A DNA stretch of 64,000 nt from Angiostrongylus vasorum (GCA_018806985.1 JADANN010000404.1:868001-932000); one strand, 5' to 3'. Shown: positions 11,691-23,288, counted from the stretch's first letter. Notes: generated from the letters alone by a model not told the origin. Numbers and translations: made by a program.

Positions 11691-12850
11691 GTAACATTTT
11701 CGCGTGATAATAATGAAATTATGCTACCTTATGAAGCTGGAGTAGTTCATCGATCAACTAGTACAGGTAAAGACATGCATTAAAAAGCGCGCAGGATTTT
11801 CCTGCTTAAACGTAGACGAACACGACAAAAACTCTTTAATAAAGTATACGTGCTGTACTCTTTCCATCGTTCAACGATTTACACTGAAGATAAACATGAA
11901 TGAACAGGAGAGCTAACGCGTTACTGCGTTTGGACGCGATAAATAGTGAGATGGGATCCAGAATGTTCGCATTTGTGATCCAGAGCATCTCCAAAGTGAG
12001 CGATCATATCCCCAAGTCGTCTAAACCGGCTGTCCCCACAAATTAACATCATTTTAGCACTAGAAGCTGACCCTACAACAGTCATCAGACAGGAAGCGGA
12101 GTGTCTGCACGAAATGTGAGCAGTGTGACCAACGATTTCTGTAACTATCAACATCATCAAGAAAAAGAACGCGTACATCATCCAATTTTTTTCAGAATCC
12201 TACACAATTCTACTCTTAGCTCTTTCTTCTTCCTCAGCATTGTACGTTAATAGTAACAAAATGCACAGCAAGAAGTGCAACCGCTGTAGGAAGTTCGCCG
12301 TTGTTCGATTCAGTATGCCACGTCGAGAAATGGCGTGGTAGTGGTGATACCATGCGTGATTGCTTGAAATTCCGCGCGGGAGCCACGTGCATTCTTCCGT
12401 TACGGATTTCACATATGCGGTTGCGCTTATCATCTATTCATTCATTGCTCTATGTTCCAAGTATTTTGTCATTGGTGTTATTCTTACTTCGCTTTCTGTG
12501 AATAGTCTAGGGGTTTTGTTGGGCTGATTCATATTCCTTACAAACACTCATATTGGTTCTTAGCATCAAAATAATTACGAGATCACCATGTGTATTCCTT
12601 TATGTGTTATCTATATATAAACGCTAACTAACAAGATGATTCTCCTCGCAGTATTTCGTTCTTTCGAAATGCCGGTTTGTTTTCGTGTAAATCTTTTTTT
12701 TATTCAGAGAACTAGGGTTATAGTGACAAACTACCGAATTGGAACAGCTAAGGCCTTCTTTCAGAATCGATCAAAAGGTTAGTACATACATATTTCTTTT
12801 TGAAATTGGTAACGTGGCAAGCTATCTGTGAATGTTGGTATTTTTCATTT
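11691..12850. other. Mostly non-coding; possible 5' exon of the next gene
   Basis: Apart from the small ORF at 12181-11921, I see no assignable gene. At about 12708-12778 a segment bounded by ttttttattcag and gttagt looks like a spliced 5' exon. If joined to the acceptor at 12853 it adds an upstream frame that stops quickly, so it would be untranslated leader of the gene starting at 12863. Confidence 0.3.
11921..12181 (-). CDS. Possible small secreted protein, 86 aa
   Basis: An intact ATG-to-stop minus-strand frame opens with a strong signal-peptide-like run (MMYAFFFLMMLIVTEIVG). The mature part of about 67 residues has four cysteines and a basic stretch (CGDSRFRRLGDM). Small Cys-bearing secreted proteins are common in parasitic nematodes, but I do not recognise a family. 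No clear upstream acceptor or downstream AATAAA is visible, so it could be a chance frame or a fragment. Confidence 0.3.
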   Translation of the reverse strand: MMYAFFFLMMLIVTEIVGHTAHISCRHSASCLMTVVGSASSAKMMLICGDSRFRRLGDMIAHFGDALDHKCEHSGSHLTIYRVQTQ

Positions 12851-12862
12851 TAGGCTTAAACA

Positions 12863-13945
12863 ATGACATCAAATGATGAATCCAATGGCGAAACACAGCC
12901 TATCTACTCTCCAAATATCTTTATTATACCACCACCAGTTCACGTCCAGGTCATTTCTTTCATTCCTCCTGTTCCTTCCTTATTTTTTTGAGAAGGCTCT
13001 TGTAATCTTTTAACTTGCACTTTTTTTCGTCGTATTCTATATGGTAATGATCACATAGAACACTGAAGCAAAACAATTTCAGGTTTCCATAAATAATGAG
13101 CTGCATATTAGCGTAAATCAGGCGCTTGGAGTGCCTATCCAACCCGATCTCCCACAACTCTATAACATGTACAGCCGGACAAGCGTCGTAAACAATTACA
13201 ACCTTTCATATATGGCTAACAACTACATCTCGCCACATACGCTCCACGTGCCGCCGCAGTTGTTGAACAACCTTAATCCGCCACAATTTTTTGACAATTA
13301 CAATTTTCTAAATATGCCTAACAACAACTACCCTCCTCGTGTTCTTAACAGCCAAAGCATGACACATCTGCTGAACGCTCCACAGGTGCCTAACGACGCT
13401 TTTCCGCAGTTGGTTTATAACTCCAACATTCAACCTCCACTTGATAACAACAACCCTCCAGATGGACGTCGCGACGCTAGTTCACAGGTACCTGGTTTGT
13501 CCACATCTTTTTTTTTCTTCTATTTAGGTTCATCTCGACTCTTCTGAATCATGAGTGCATCCACGAGGGTGTAAGAAAACGATTTTGATTCGTTTTTGAC
13601 AAACATTAAGTTGCCACTGACCTCCAAATGCGTTGTGCATCTTCACCTCTACTTTCAGCTATTCGTAGCCATGTGTAGCTGGCCCTTTTGCTGCTTGTCA
13701 GCAGCGTGAAAAAAGCGCCAACACTTTTTTTCTATTAGGTTTTAATAAATTGCCAGTTACGAACATAACTTAGTTAAAATCACTACTTCACACAGTAGAT
13801 CTAGATCTAAGTTGCTCGAATTTCTTAGAAAACTTCCTTTTCTCGCTATTTCGCGTTTTTCTTTTGTTGACAGGAAATCTGGCAGCGTATTTTTGCTGAA
13901 ACAAAGAGTAATGTGTGGCCCAAATTAGAAACACGAATTCCGTAA
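12863..13945 (+). CDS. Asn/Pro-rich protein of unknown function, three exons, about 187 aa
   Basis: Exons 12863-12949 (29 codons), 13083-13487 (135 codons) and 13874-13945 (23 codons plus TAA) all join in phase 0. Introns are 133 and 386 bp with acceptors aatttcag and gttgacag and donors gtcatt and gtacct. The start ATG lies 9 nt after cattttag (12853), a spliced-leader-type or internal acceptor. The protein is low-complexity: N, P, Q and Y dominate exon 2, with loose repeats such as NNYNLSYMANNY and NNNYPPRVLN, and exon 3 adds a charged tail (EIWQRIFAETKSNVWPK). There is no signal peptide, membrane segment or known domain, so it may be disordered. A CC|gtaaag site at the stop leaves room for a lost further exon, because a Penelope-like element is inserted 27 nt downstream. 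I assign no function. Confidence 0.55.
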
Positions 13946-13972
13946 AGTGCTTTCAAAACCATTTAGAAGTAA

Positions 13973-15279
13973 TTCTTCGTATTCTTGTTGAGCAGACACG
14001 AGGTGTTATTTTTTATTCCTTATTCACGAACAAGCTGACGTTTCGGCGGATTTCGCCTTCCTCAGAGCCTGGAAAGGTCACGTTGACAGCAATCTATTCG
14101 GCCGAACACCTCCATAACCAAACAGAGAAAACGCTGAACCAATATTTCAATCACATTGAACACAGCTTTGCACACTCACCGCTTTCTATGAGGCTTCCAC
14201 TGAGTATGTCGCGTGGAGACCAACCGCACATAGTTCACATGGAAGCGTAATATGCTCCTCCCATCAAAATAACAGCCTTATATACTGCCCAATGTCACGC
14301 GTGATAATGAGGCATTCTTCCCTGCGGTTCATTTTCGGATTTCTGGAATTAGTCCAGAAACGCCTCGAGAGTTTTGCGCGCTTGTGTTCACGATTCCCTG
14401 TGCGAGGATCGTGACACTGTACTTCAAAGTCCTCCCGCGCTACGTCTCTGGGTCCTTTGCGTGCCTAGTGGGGTATTTGGTTTACGTTTGCCGACTAGGT
14501 GTTCTTTTTATGCGGACACAGAAGGGTCTGCCCGTATCGCCAATGTATTCGTCTCCGCACGTCTTACAGGAGATCAGATAAACTGTACCCGAGCTCATGC
14601 AATCACCGTCTCTACCATTAGGGCAAACTATGCAATTTTTCGTTGCACATAGACGGTCATATAGGCGGTTACGAACTAGTTGGCGCCTAAGATGACTCGG
14701 TGGCATTTCAACTACGTTTACCGAATTCTCTAGACCCGCCCTTTTTAAGCAGCGTTTTATAGCTGCACTTACATCATTTGAGATGAAGGGTAGGATAAAC
14801 GGGACCATTTTATCGCTAGAGTTGTCGTTTGGAGGCCTAGGATTTCCTCTACACCTATCCCGAGCTACAGTTTCGTAGCCATTAGAAATGGCTATTTGCC
14901 GCGCCAAGTTCCGGGACTCCTCTGCTCTCTTCCCGTGCACACGTTGGTCGCTGTTCGAAACATGTTCCTTACCAGCGCCCTTTTCGTGTGAGAGGGGTGA
15001 GAGGAGAGGTAATGAACCAAGATGTTTTTTATTACTTGGCTTTCGGTACCACTTCGTAATGTAGCCATTTTCTGACAGGCTAATTTGGACGTTCAGGAAT
15101 GGAAGCCAGTTTTCTTTCGGTTTCTCTCGGGTGAACTTGATATACTCTGAGTGTTCATTCAATAACTTGAAACATTTGTCCATTTCCTCTTGTGTTGAGC
15201 AAAGGACAAAACAGTCATCTATATATCTACAGTAGAGTAGCGGCCCGAGATCGAGAGGCACCGGTGCTTCCATCTTAGA
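13973..15279 (-). mobile_element. Penelope-like retroelement, 5'-truncated, with target-site duplication
   Basis: The minus strand encodes the end of a PLE reverse transcriptase (catalytic YIDD in LLYCRYIDDCFVL near 15215), thumb (KWYRKPSNKKH), a Cys-rich linker (CATKNCIVCPNGRDGDC near 14640) and a GIY-YIG endonuclease core (YLISC...DEYIG near 14550). The ORF 15282-14482 is intact up to a frameshift after the endonuclease core, and the C-terminal tail continues in other frames to about 14290. The 3' region carries a hammerhead-like motif. The 13-bp direct repeat catttagaagtaa at 13960-13972 and 15280-15292 flanks the insert exactly, marking a 1307-bp 5'-truncated insertion. Confidence 0.85.
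14033..14069 (-). ncRNA. Hammerhead-ribozyme-like motif in PLE
   Basis: Read on the minus strand: GGCU, CUGAGGA, stem II GGCG/CGCC with loop AAAUC, GAAA, then CGUC and AGCU. The conserved boxes (CUGANGA, GAAA, GUC) are all present; stem I is GGCU/AGCU with one wobble. Stem III can only be the self-complementary ACGU, so activity would need a dimer. One extra A follows CUGAGGA. Minimal hammerheads are known from PLEs of other animals. Confidence 0.55.
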
Positions 15280-15775
15280 CATTTAGAAGTAAGTTGAAAG
15301 TTGGGAGTAATTTCCCCTCAAATTACTAAATAACACTACTACAGCGTCCCCAAATGATCATCATAGGTACTATTCAGTTCCTATAAATTGGTTTCCCTAC
15401 GGAAAGCCACTGGACGGATTTAATACATTAACCACCCTATACAGTATCCTATGCACAAGGGCTTGATAGAAGAATGATTGAACGCTCAATACAATCAGAG
15501 TAGTATAAGGATATTTATTTCACACATTTAGAAGTAAGTTGAAAGTTGGGAGTAATTTCCCCTCAAATTACTAAATAACACTACTACAGCGTCCCCAAAT
15601 GATCATCATAGGTACTATTCAGTTCCTATAAATTGGTTTCCCTCCGGAAAGCCACTGGACGGATTTAATACATTAACCACCCCTATGCAGTATTCTATGC
15701 ACAAGGGCTTGATAGAAGAATGATTGAACTCCCAATACAATCAGAGGAGTATAAGGATATTTATTTCACAAGCTA
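15280..15775. repeat. Tandem duplication, 245-bp unit, two copies
   Basis: 15280-15524 and 15525-15769 are nearly identical (starting catttagaagtaagttgaaag, ending ggatatttatttcaca). The first 13 bp of the unit is also the target duplicated by the adjacent PLE, so the element landed at the edge of this array. Confidence 0.85.
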
Positions 15776-16095
15776 CAGCACAAACACGTATTTGCTTCTC
15801 ATGGGCAACTAACAATGGACAATGAGCAATCATAAAACATCAAAAAACTTCAAAATATTTGCGACATGAAGTCTTCGTCCGAGACTAGGTGCAGGTAGAC
15901 GCAATGGATCACCCATGCACCCAGATAACATTAGGTGACTAGGAAAGGTTACATACCTAAACTATGAGAAAGAAAGATTTGCAAGAACTATTGAAAGGGA
16001 GGATTTGAACACTTACCAGTTCCCTTGACAGCAACATGTCATATTGTCCTCCGCTTCTCCACCTTCTTTAAAACCATTCTGGAGTGCTGATTGAT
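15768..16095 (-). pseudogene. Broken exon pair resembling an activin type II receptor ectodomain, copy 1
   Basis: The minus strand is a duplicate of 16158-16810. The first exon (about 16095-16017) reads LQNGFKEGGEAEDNM and then TCCCQGN, followed by a gtaagt donor at 16016-16011. The second (about 15925-15865; DPLRLPAPSLGRRLH) has lost both splice signals: its acceptor reads tctgg and its donor gcaaat. CCC-x2-N followed by WC across the junction resembles the CCC-x-GNMCN box ending the ectodomain of activin/BMP type II receptors. No kinase domain is visible nearby. The resemblance rests on a short motif. Confidence 0.35.
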
Positions 16096-16157
16096 TAAAG
16101 GCGACTCTCAACTATCTTCCATCGTTGAGCCGGAAGACTATAATGGAAATGATAATA

Positions 16158-16985
16158 AGTGAAGGCTCAGTGCAATCAAAGGAGTATAAGACCATTTATT
16201 TTGTAAACTATAACATAAGCGGGGCGTGTGGCGCCCTGCAACACACGCATGGGTTCGGTATCCGCGCCGGTGGCTCACCAAGGATTCCATCCCTCTAGTG
16301 TCGGCAAATTGGTACCGGACTTGTCTGGGAGGGTAGCAACATTGGCTCGATACATCGGTAGGCTACCGCGAGTCATTGTAAGGGCCAGATATGCATTCAA
16401 TCACTTCCAAACGATGCTTGATGAAGCATGGTGCATCCCGCAGGGATTGATCAACTCCAACAGCTTTATCCTTTTATCCTTTACAACATAAGCATGTAAT
16501 TGCTTCTCATATGCTACTAACAATTGACAATGAGCAGTCAGAAAACAACAACTTCATAATACTTACGTCATAAAGTCTTCGTGCGAGATTAGGTGCAAGT
16601 AGTCGCAATAGATCCTCCATACACCTGAAAAACAGATCACTAGGAAAGGTTACCTACCTAAACTATGGGAAAGAAAGATTCGCAGGAACTACTGAAAAGA
16701 AATATTTGAGCACTTACTAGTTTCCTTGACAGCAACATGTCACGTTGTCCTATCCGTCTCCATCTTGTTCATAACCATTCTGGAGCGGCTCGTTGAAGTG
16801 GAATATAATGCTATAATGAAAAACAAGGAACGATAATACAGGAACAAGAAAAAAGTAAGAAAAACGGACAATGAAGTAACACATACTTGCCGCATAGTCA
16901 GCAAATTCTCCGCTCAATCTAGGGCATGCTTCCTCCCCAGCTTCCTCTTCAGAACCGTCGCAATCACTAACCAGCCAAAGTTCAT
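16158..16985 (-). pseudogene. Broken exons resembling an activin type II receptor ectodomain, copy 2
   Basis: Candidate minus-strand exons are: about 16950-16893 (DCDGSEEEAGEEACPRL, ending at a gtatgt donor); 16810-16718 (LQNGYEQDGDG, an in-frame TAG, then DNVTCCCQGN, gtaagt donor); and 16624-16567 (CMEDLLRLLAPNLARRLYD, acceptor tttttcag, donor gtaagt). This copy keeps good splice sites but has a stop in the middle exon and a TA|G junction stop. Copy 1 shows the opposite damage: clean frame, dead splice sites. The tRNA-derived SINE at 16221-16484 was later inserted here. Confidence 0.35.
16221..16484 (+). repeat. tRNA-derived SINE, complete copy with 9-bp target-site duplication
   Basis: The direct repeat aacataagc at 16212-16220 and 16485-16493 delimits a 264-bp insertion. 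Comparison with the duplicated segment at 15.77 kb, which lacks it, confirms the empty site. The head is tRNA-like. In better copies it carries an A box TGGCGCAGTGG and a B box close to GGTCGATCCCC; here the A box is damaged. The body carries CACCAAG..TTCCATCCCTC and GGTACCGGACTTGTCTGGGA, and the tail is GGGATTGATCAA then T-rich. Confidence 0.8.
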
Positions 16986-17354
16986 CGAAGGCTCAGTCAA
17001 GGTCTTAAATTCCACCCATGACCTCAACGGAATTAAACCGTTAACCAAATTATAATGAAAGACGAGTATCTGAAGATATTAAAAATATACAACGTAGTGT
17101 TATCAAAGCACGGAATGTAGACGGAACCATTTTCAATGACGTTTTAGAAACAACAACTGAAGGAGTTTCAAAGATGACTACTACTACTTATTTTGTTCTA
17201 ATCATGGGCTTACAAGTGGTAGACGAAAACACTGTGAATATGGGACTTGAAGCATTGTAGCTCTGAGGAGAGCGAGTGCGGCAAAACAGCAGCCAAAATA
17301 AACAGCAGTAGTAGAGTGTTAGTAATATTAGTAGTAATAGTAAGGGTAATAATT

Positions 17355-17728
17355 CCTCCCAACGGTTTACCGCCTCGCTGGGAGGTGTTCCTGGGTGTCG
17401 GGCTGCGATGTACAGCAAGGAGTTTCATCCCCCCAGCAGGGTCTCCCAAGCTGAGAAAGAGTCTGGGGTTTCCACCAGGAAGCGCAGCTAAGAGCAAATC
17501 AATATCAGGATCCACCACCGTCTTATTATCAAACTACTCGCATGCTGATAACTGTCTTTCTGATCCACAAGGGCTGCGAATGCCTGTGGTAGACCTAGGG
17601 CAGGATTTGGCTAGGCTGTCCTTGGGACTCCAGCGAATGACTGAACCAGCAAAACTCCGAAGTGGAAATTATAGAAGGGCCCGCACAACCAGTGAGGACG
17701 GGCCATCCAAGTATCCAAGTAGGTAGTA
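17355..17728 (+). repeat. Family C SINE-like repeat
   Basis: A full-length copy from CTCCCAACGGTTTACCGCCTC to GAGGACGGGCCATCCAAGTATCCAAGTA. It shares the GGTCTCCCAAGCTGAGAA and CAGGATCCACCACCGTC blocks with the copies at 10.4 and 45.0 kb. Confidence 0.8.
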
Positions 17729-18486
17729 GTAATAAATAGTGGTAGAATGAAAGAGAAAAAAGGAAAACCATTTAGCTCTTTGCTCTGAGAGGTGATCGGA
17801 CCTGGAGCACTTGCAATGTTGTCGTTTACCTCATTAGAAAGTAGAAATAAGCGGCAAGCAGTACCAGCAACACACGCTAATCTAAAAGACTAGAACGAAG
17901 TCTAGCTGTAATAGTGTACTACAACACATAGTAAACGTTTGGCAAGTAGAAACTAGAACAATAAAACAAATAGTAAGCTCTAGTACAAAGCAACTAACTT
18001 CTATAAACGTGTCAAGTCCTTAATCCCTCAAGTTTGGCATGGCAGACGGTTGCGCACGGGTTTCGCTTTCTTGTGCGACCGACGGAAAGTTGCTCGTATT
18101 CTATTCAGGCGGACCACGAAAAGCGAACCTAAGGGTGCTGTGGGTTGGAGCGTATTTCAAGGAATCAGCTTCACCGAGTACTGATGATGAACATCATGGT
18201 AGTGAGCCAGAATTTCTGGCAACGAACCGAGTTTTTTTAGTGAGAAATGTCGGCTACCTAGCAATCCCCAATATCGACTCTCCACTGACATCTACTTTGA
18301 CCAATAGGTTACACTATTTTTAGTGAGCTGAAACGATTTCCTAATGGGACATTTATTCCATAATGGCTGTTTCGTGAGTATCCAGTGGCTAGGCCTCTGT
18401 TTCAAGCCAAGAATCGAGCAGTTGGAAAGCACAGAGAAATGAGATACTACATGAGTATTTAGAAAATTGCATAAAGGATAAAGTCT
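17729..18486. other. No assignable gene
   Basis: A plus-strand frame at 18039-18323 (94 codons) opens with MADGCARVSLSCATDGK but has no splice context or recognisable motif. Confidence 0.3.
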
Positions 18487-18738
18487 CGGCTCTGATCAGT
18501 CCCTTAGGGATGCACCATGCATTCGACTCCATTAAGCATCGCTTGGAGGTGAATGAATGCGTATCTGGCCTTTACAATGACTCGCGGTGGCCTACCAATG
18601 TATCGATCCACTGCTGCTATCCTTCCAGACAAGTTTAGTACAAATTTGCCGACCCTGGAGGGATGGAAGACTTGGTGAGTCTGGGGCGCTGGGATCGATC
18701 CCATGTGTGCCTCCGACCACTGCGCCACAAGCGCCCTG
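18487..18738 (-). repeat. tRNA-derived SINE
   Basis: On the minus strand the head reads GCTTGTGGCGCAGTGGTCGG with B-box-like GGGATCGATCCC, followed by the CACCAAGTCTTCCATCCCTCC body and the CCTAAGGGACTGATCA-type tail. The Pol III A and B boxes are intact. Confidence 0.8.
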
Positions 18739-20044
18739 AGAAAACTGCATAAATAACAAAATCACTGGAGACGTCTAGGTGAAGAATGAGAAGTGAAGTT
18801 CGTAACCCTTTCCTAGTCGTGAAAAGGAAGCTTAGCACTTTCGGCCTTGCAGCATTCTTTATTTCCGACGAAAGTGCCTACATGTTGAGCTCTCAGGCAT
18901 AGTACGAGATTTTCAACTCCTAATTTCAGACTTGTTTTGATTACGGTGAGCGTCCGGAGTCACGTGAAGGTCATCCGACCGACGACAACTCGAACGGAGT
19001 ATCTGCTCCACTCAACTCGCGCTAGAAGAGCGGAGTAGATTACCAATCTTCTTTTTTATATTGTTTTTTTTATCTACTGATATTTAACGCAGCTTTTCTC
19101 TTCTTAAATTCATTAGATTAGTAGCTTTTCTAAAGGCAATAAGTAGTGGATGTAGCTCTGTTAAGTAAAGCATAGAAATGTCTTTGTTTTTTTTCATAAA
19201 CTGTTGCGTAATTGTTGTTTTATTTGAAAGGATTAAATGTAGGGAAAAAGAAAAACACCAGTGTACGCTGCTGTACTGACATGCAGTTAGATGAAGGGAT
19301 TAGAATCAGTGGTTCTACTGTGCCGGACTAGATTCATGTAGACCGCTCTGCTTCCGTACACATCGGTGTTTACGTTCACAAAGCTGCATTCGAAGGAAAA
19401 AAAATTGCATTGAAGCCATCGAATAGCTCGTTAGAGGTGTTCTAGGGTCGATTAAAACAAATAGTACTAGCTACGAACAGTATGCAAATCGCAAGTAGTC
19501 CATGTTTCCATTCTGGCAGAACTCATAGATGTACATGTGGATCTTTTCTCATCGGTACTGCGGTACCATTAACGTCAGATCCTTTGGTAGCTATAGTTGA
19601 GTTTCCGATGAAGTGCTGTTGGCAAAGACGAGTGCGAATTCCGTGGTCAGGACTTTTCGTACACTGATAGTAGAGAAGTCGCAATCGACGTCGTTCATCT
19701 GACTGGAATGAAATGACGCCATCTGCTCGACATTACTTTTGTAAGCCAAGAAGACATTTAGCGAGAAGAAAGGAATTTTCGAAGTTTAATCATATTCAAC
19801 ACCTTATAAGACCATGATTGCAAATCTCTTCGAAAATTTATCACCCCGTTTATATTTAAAACTCTTCCACTTCGAAGGTTTTTTTTCCATTTTCTGAGTC
19901 TTCATTGTGAGAAGGACGAAGTCAAACTTCAACGTGGGCCTGCAAAAGTTCTGCAAAAAGCGATGGATTACGACTTCGTACTTCGTCAAAGTACTTCGAC
20001 TTTATGGTGCCAATACCTTTTTTGTTATGTGCAGTTCCGTGAAT
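18739..20044. other. No assignable gene
   Basis: AT-rich unique sequence without coherent coding or a repeat family I recognise. Confidence 0.3.
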
Positions 20045-20300
20045 CGTGCGTGTGGCGCAGTGGTCGGTGGCGGCCTGCAATACACCTGGGGTCGATCCCC
20101 GCGCCTATGGCCCACCAAGCCCTCCATCCCTCCGGTTGGCGAATTGGTGCCAGACTTTTCTGGGAGGCTAGCATCACTGGCTCGACGCATTGGTAGTATG
20201 CTTTCAATCACCTCCAACGATACTTAATAAAGTCGAATGCATGGCGCATCCCTCAGGGATTGATCAATGCCGAGAGCTTTATCCTTTTATTCTTTTATCG
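20045..20300 (+). repeat. tRNA-derived SINE
   Basis: A clean copy: GTGTGGCGCAGTGGTCGGTG (A box) and GGGGTCGATCCCCG (B box), then the CCACCAAGCCCTCCATCCCTCC body and a tail GGGATTGATCAATGCCGAGAG followed by T-rich sequence. Confidence 0.85.
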
Positions 20301-21839
20301 ATATAGTAGTCATCCTGAAAATAAGACGTTGTTCGTAGAATGCTTTTTGTTCTTCGTGAAGACGAAATACACGTTTCTACATTCATCATCGGTATTTTGA
20401 AAGCAGATAACATGAAAATTATGGAGCACTGATATACACAGCCTTATGTACACCACTCATCGTATTCATTCCACTTTAGTCGTACAAAAGACACGCTCGT
20501 TAAGGTCGCTGCGTTGCTCTTAAAGGGCATCATGGAACCGGAGTATGGTGATGTTCATACTTGTTCAGCAATGAGATCTCGTAAAGAGGATTAGCAAGGG
20601 GGGACGGACAAGTGCTGCCCTTCGAAAGCCGTCCACTTCATTTTATTTACGTTAGGTGATCAATGACACTGTAAATGAACGAACAAGTCAATGTATAGCT
20701 GTTTCCTTATAGATATTAACAACATAACAATTGGATCCTGTTCTCAATTATTCAAAATCCTTCGGTAGACTGCTTTTTCATAATTAAAATCTCACATCAT
20801 GAGCGAGTGAAGGAAGCAGGATGCATTGATCTTATGCAGCACAGTCATCTTATTCTGAATCCCAACGCAGACGCACAAGTTGGTTTATTCGACAAGTGTT
20901 TAAAGCTCTGCACCGACGTGACGGTGCAGGAGGGGATTTTCGGATTACGGTAGGCCGAATTGTCCGAGACACTGGGCGACGTCGGTGCAGGAGCCGACGA
21001 GGACGTGACGTATTTATTAATTTCGATGGAACCGTACAGCGGTATAACGCTTGGGTTTCTTCTTCTTAGTAAATCCTTTGGGACTTGGCAGGTCCTGGCA
21101 GGGACTTCTGTCACTAGACTCTAAAGCGTTCTGTTGCTAAAATAACGCGACTTGACGGAAGTCCTGTCTTATGCGAGGTTTCGTGGCGTAGTGCTTAGCG
21201 TCGTGTGCGTAGTTTGCGTTCGTTCACTTCTTTCTTCTTCTTGATGTGGAGTTTATATCCTGCCTATTCGTTTACGTTCGTCTCTGAATTCATTATTTTG
21301 CGCAGTTGACGAGCCTTGACGCTCAGTCAACTGAAAACTGTCGGCGGCTTTTTGATCTCGTTGTCCTCAGGGAATTATATTGTTTCATGTTTGTGTTTTC
21401 GTCAATACATTGTTAATATTAGATTTTGTTTGATAAAGGTTGATGTCAAGTGTGAGGTCTCAAGCTTCCGGATCAACCCGCATGCGGATCCGCAACTTTC
21501 CGGTCAGATTTCTAAAGCTAAACGCTATTTATACCACTTTCTTTAATTTCGTTCAATATATTTAAGGCTGCGATGGATGAAAAAATACGTCACGCAAGTT
21601 TGGGAAATGCTGAAAAAGGCCATTCAGGAAATTCAGAGGAAAAACAACTCTGGCCTTAGTTTTGAGGAGCTATACAGGAATGCGTACACGATGGTATAGT
21701 GTTTTACGTGTTCTCACTACTGCATAGTAATCGATTTTTTTTATGCCTAGATATTCTAGCGCTAGTGTTTCTGGGGACTTGGGTGAATTTGGGACTTCTT
21801 CGACTAGAAGAACATCGACAAAAAAGAGATGATGTTCCT
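20301..21839. other. No assignable gene; one protein-like minus-strand frame
   Basis: The minus-strand frame 21114-20845 (89 codons; SSSAPAPTSPSVSDNSAYRN) has a Ser/Pro-rich, protein-like composition and a stop, but no convincing splice partners. The rest is unassigned. Confidence 0.3.
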
Positions 21840-22195
21840 TTGTCGATTCTTCGCCCTGCTTTCCTCCACTGAGTATTTCACGTGCAGAACATCCGTACGC
21901 ATCTCACGTGGATGAGAAATGAATCACTCCTACAGTGAAATATCAGTCTAAGAAATTGTGTGAGATCACATATGATAACGAGACATTCCTACCTGTGGTT
22001 TATCTTTGGATTCTTGGATTTTATCAAGAATTCCTCGAGAGTTTTGAGCGCTGAAATTTTCGATTCCTGCCTAGGGATGGTAACCTCTGTTTCAAAATCT
22101 CCATTATGTCTCTGTGTCCAATGCTTTCCTAGTGAATTGTCTGGTTTAAATCCCACGTCCGACTTTCTATTAACCTCGGCATTGATCAAGTAATT
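21840..22195 (-). mobile_element. Penelope-like element remnant, region after GIY-YIG
   Basis: The minus strand shows the post-endonuclease tail (RHNGDFETEVTI, KTLEEFLIKSKNPKIN), matching the end of other PLE copies (KTLEAFWINFKNPKMN). It lies directly beside another PLE 3' end at 22196, giving PLE pieces in the same orientation in series. Confidence 0.65.
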
Positions 22196-22252
22196 CTTCG
22201 TATTCTTGTTGACCAAACACGAGGAGTTATTTTTATTCTTTTTTCATGAACA

Positions 22253-22289
22253 AGCTGACGTTTCGGCGGGTTACGCCTTCCTCAGAGCC
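22253..22289 (-). ncRNA. Hammerhead-ribozyme-like motif in PLE
   Basis: Minus strand: GGCU, CUGAGGA, stem II GGCG/CGCC with a different loop from the 14.03-kb copy, GAAA, CGUC, AGCU. Core boxes and both stems are kept although the surrounding element is degenerate. Confidence 0.55.
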
Positions 22290-23288
22290 GCTTTCTATGA
22301 GTCTTCCACTGAGTATGTCGCGTGGAGACCAACCGCACAGGATTCACATGGAAGCGTAATGTTCTCGTTTTCTCTCGTTTCGTCAATGTATTCGTCTCCG
22401 CAGGCTGCACAAGATATTAGGTACACAGTACCCGAGCTTATTCAATCACATTCTCTACCGTTAGGCAAAATTAAGCAACTTTGCGTTTTGCAAAGACCGT
22501 CATATACGCTGTTAAGAACTAGCCGACATCTAAGCCTGTTCGATGGTATTTCAGTCATTGCTACCAAATTTCCTAGACCAGCCCTTCTTAAGCAACGTTT
22601 TGTAGCTGTACTCAATTCGCTGGAAATGAAGACAGGATAAACGGAACCTTATCATCTCTAGAGTTGTCGTTTAGGGGCTTTGGTTTTCCTCTACACCTAT
22701 TCCGAAGAGCTGAAGTTTCGTAGCCATTGGAAATGGCTATTTGCGTCGCGAATTTTCAATATTCCTCCATATGCTTTCATCCCGTGCACACACTCGTAGC
22801 TATTCGAAAAATGTTACTCAGAAGCGCTCTTTTGTGTCTGATGGGTGAGAGGAAACGTGATGGAGCAGCATGTCTTTAATACTTGGATTTCGGTACCACT
22901 TGGTGATGCATCCGTTTTCGGATATCTTATTTCGAACGTTTAGAAAAAGGAAACCAGTTTTCTTTCAGTTTATCACGAGTAAACTTAATCTCTTAATGTA
23001 CTCTGACTTTTGGTTCAATAACTCAAAACATTCTTCATCCTCGTTTTGTGTGGAGCAGATGATAAAACAATGATCTAAATATGCACGGTAGAATGATGGT
23101 CGTAGATTGACTGTTGCACCAACTATTTTAGCAACAAAGATAAGGCCAACGCTTGCTGCCAGTCGATGTTTAGTACCAACCCTCTCATTTGTGAAAATAC
23201 TTTCCAAACCATTCAAAGATTGAGCAGTTTAGGCACTACTTTTAGAGTGCCATCACCTGCTGAACCGAAAGCCATAAATGTTCATTGC

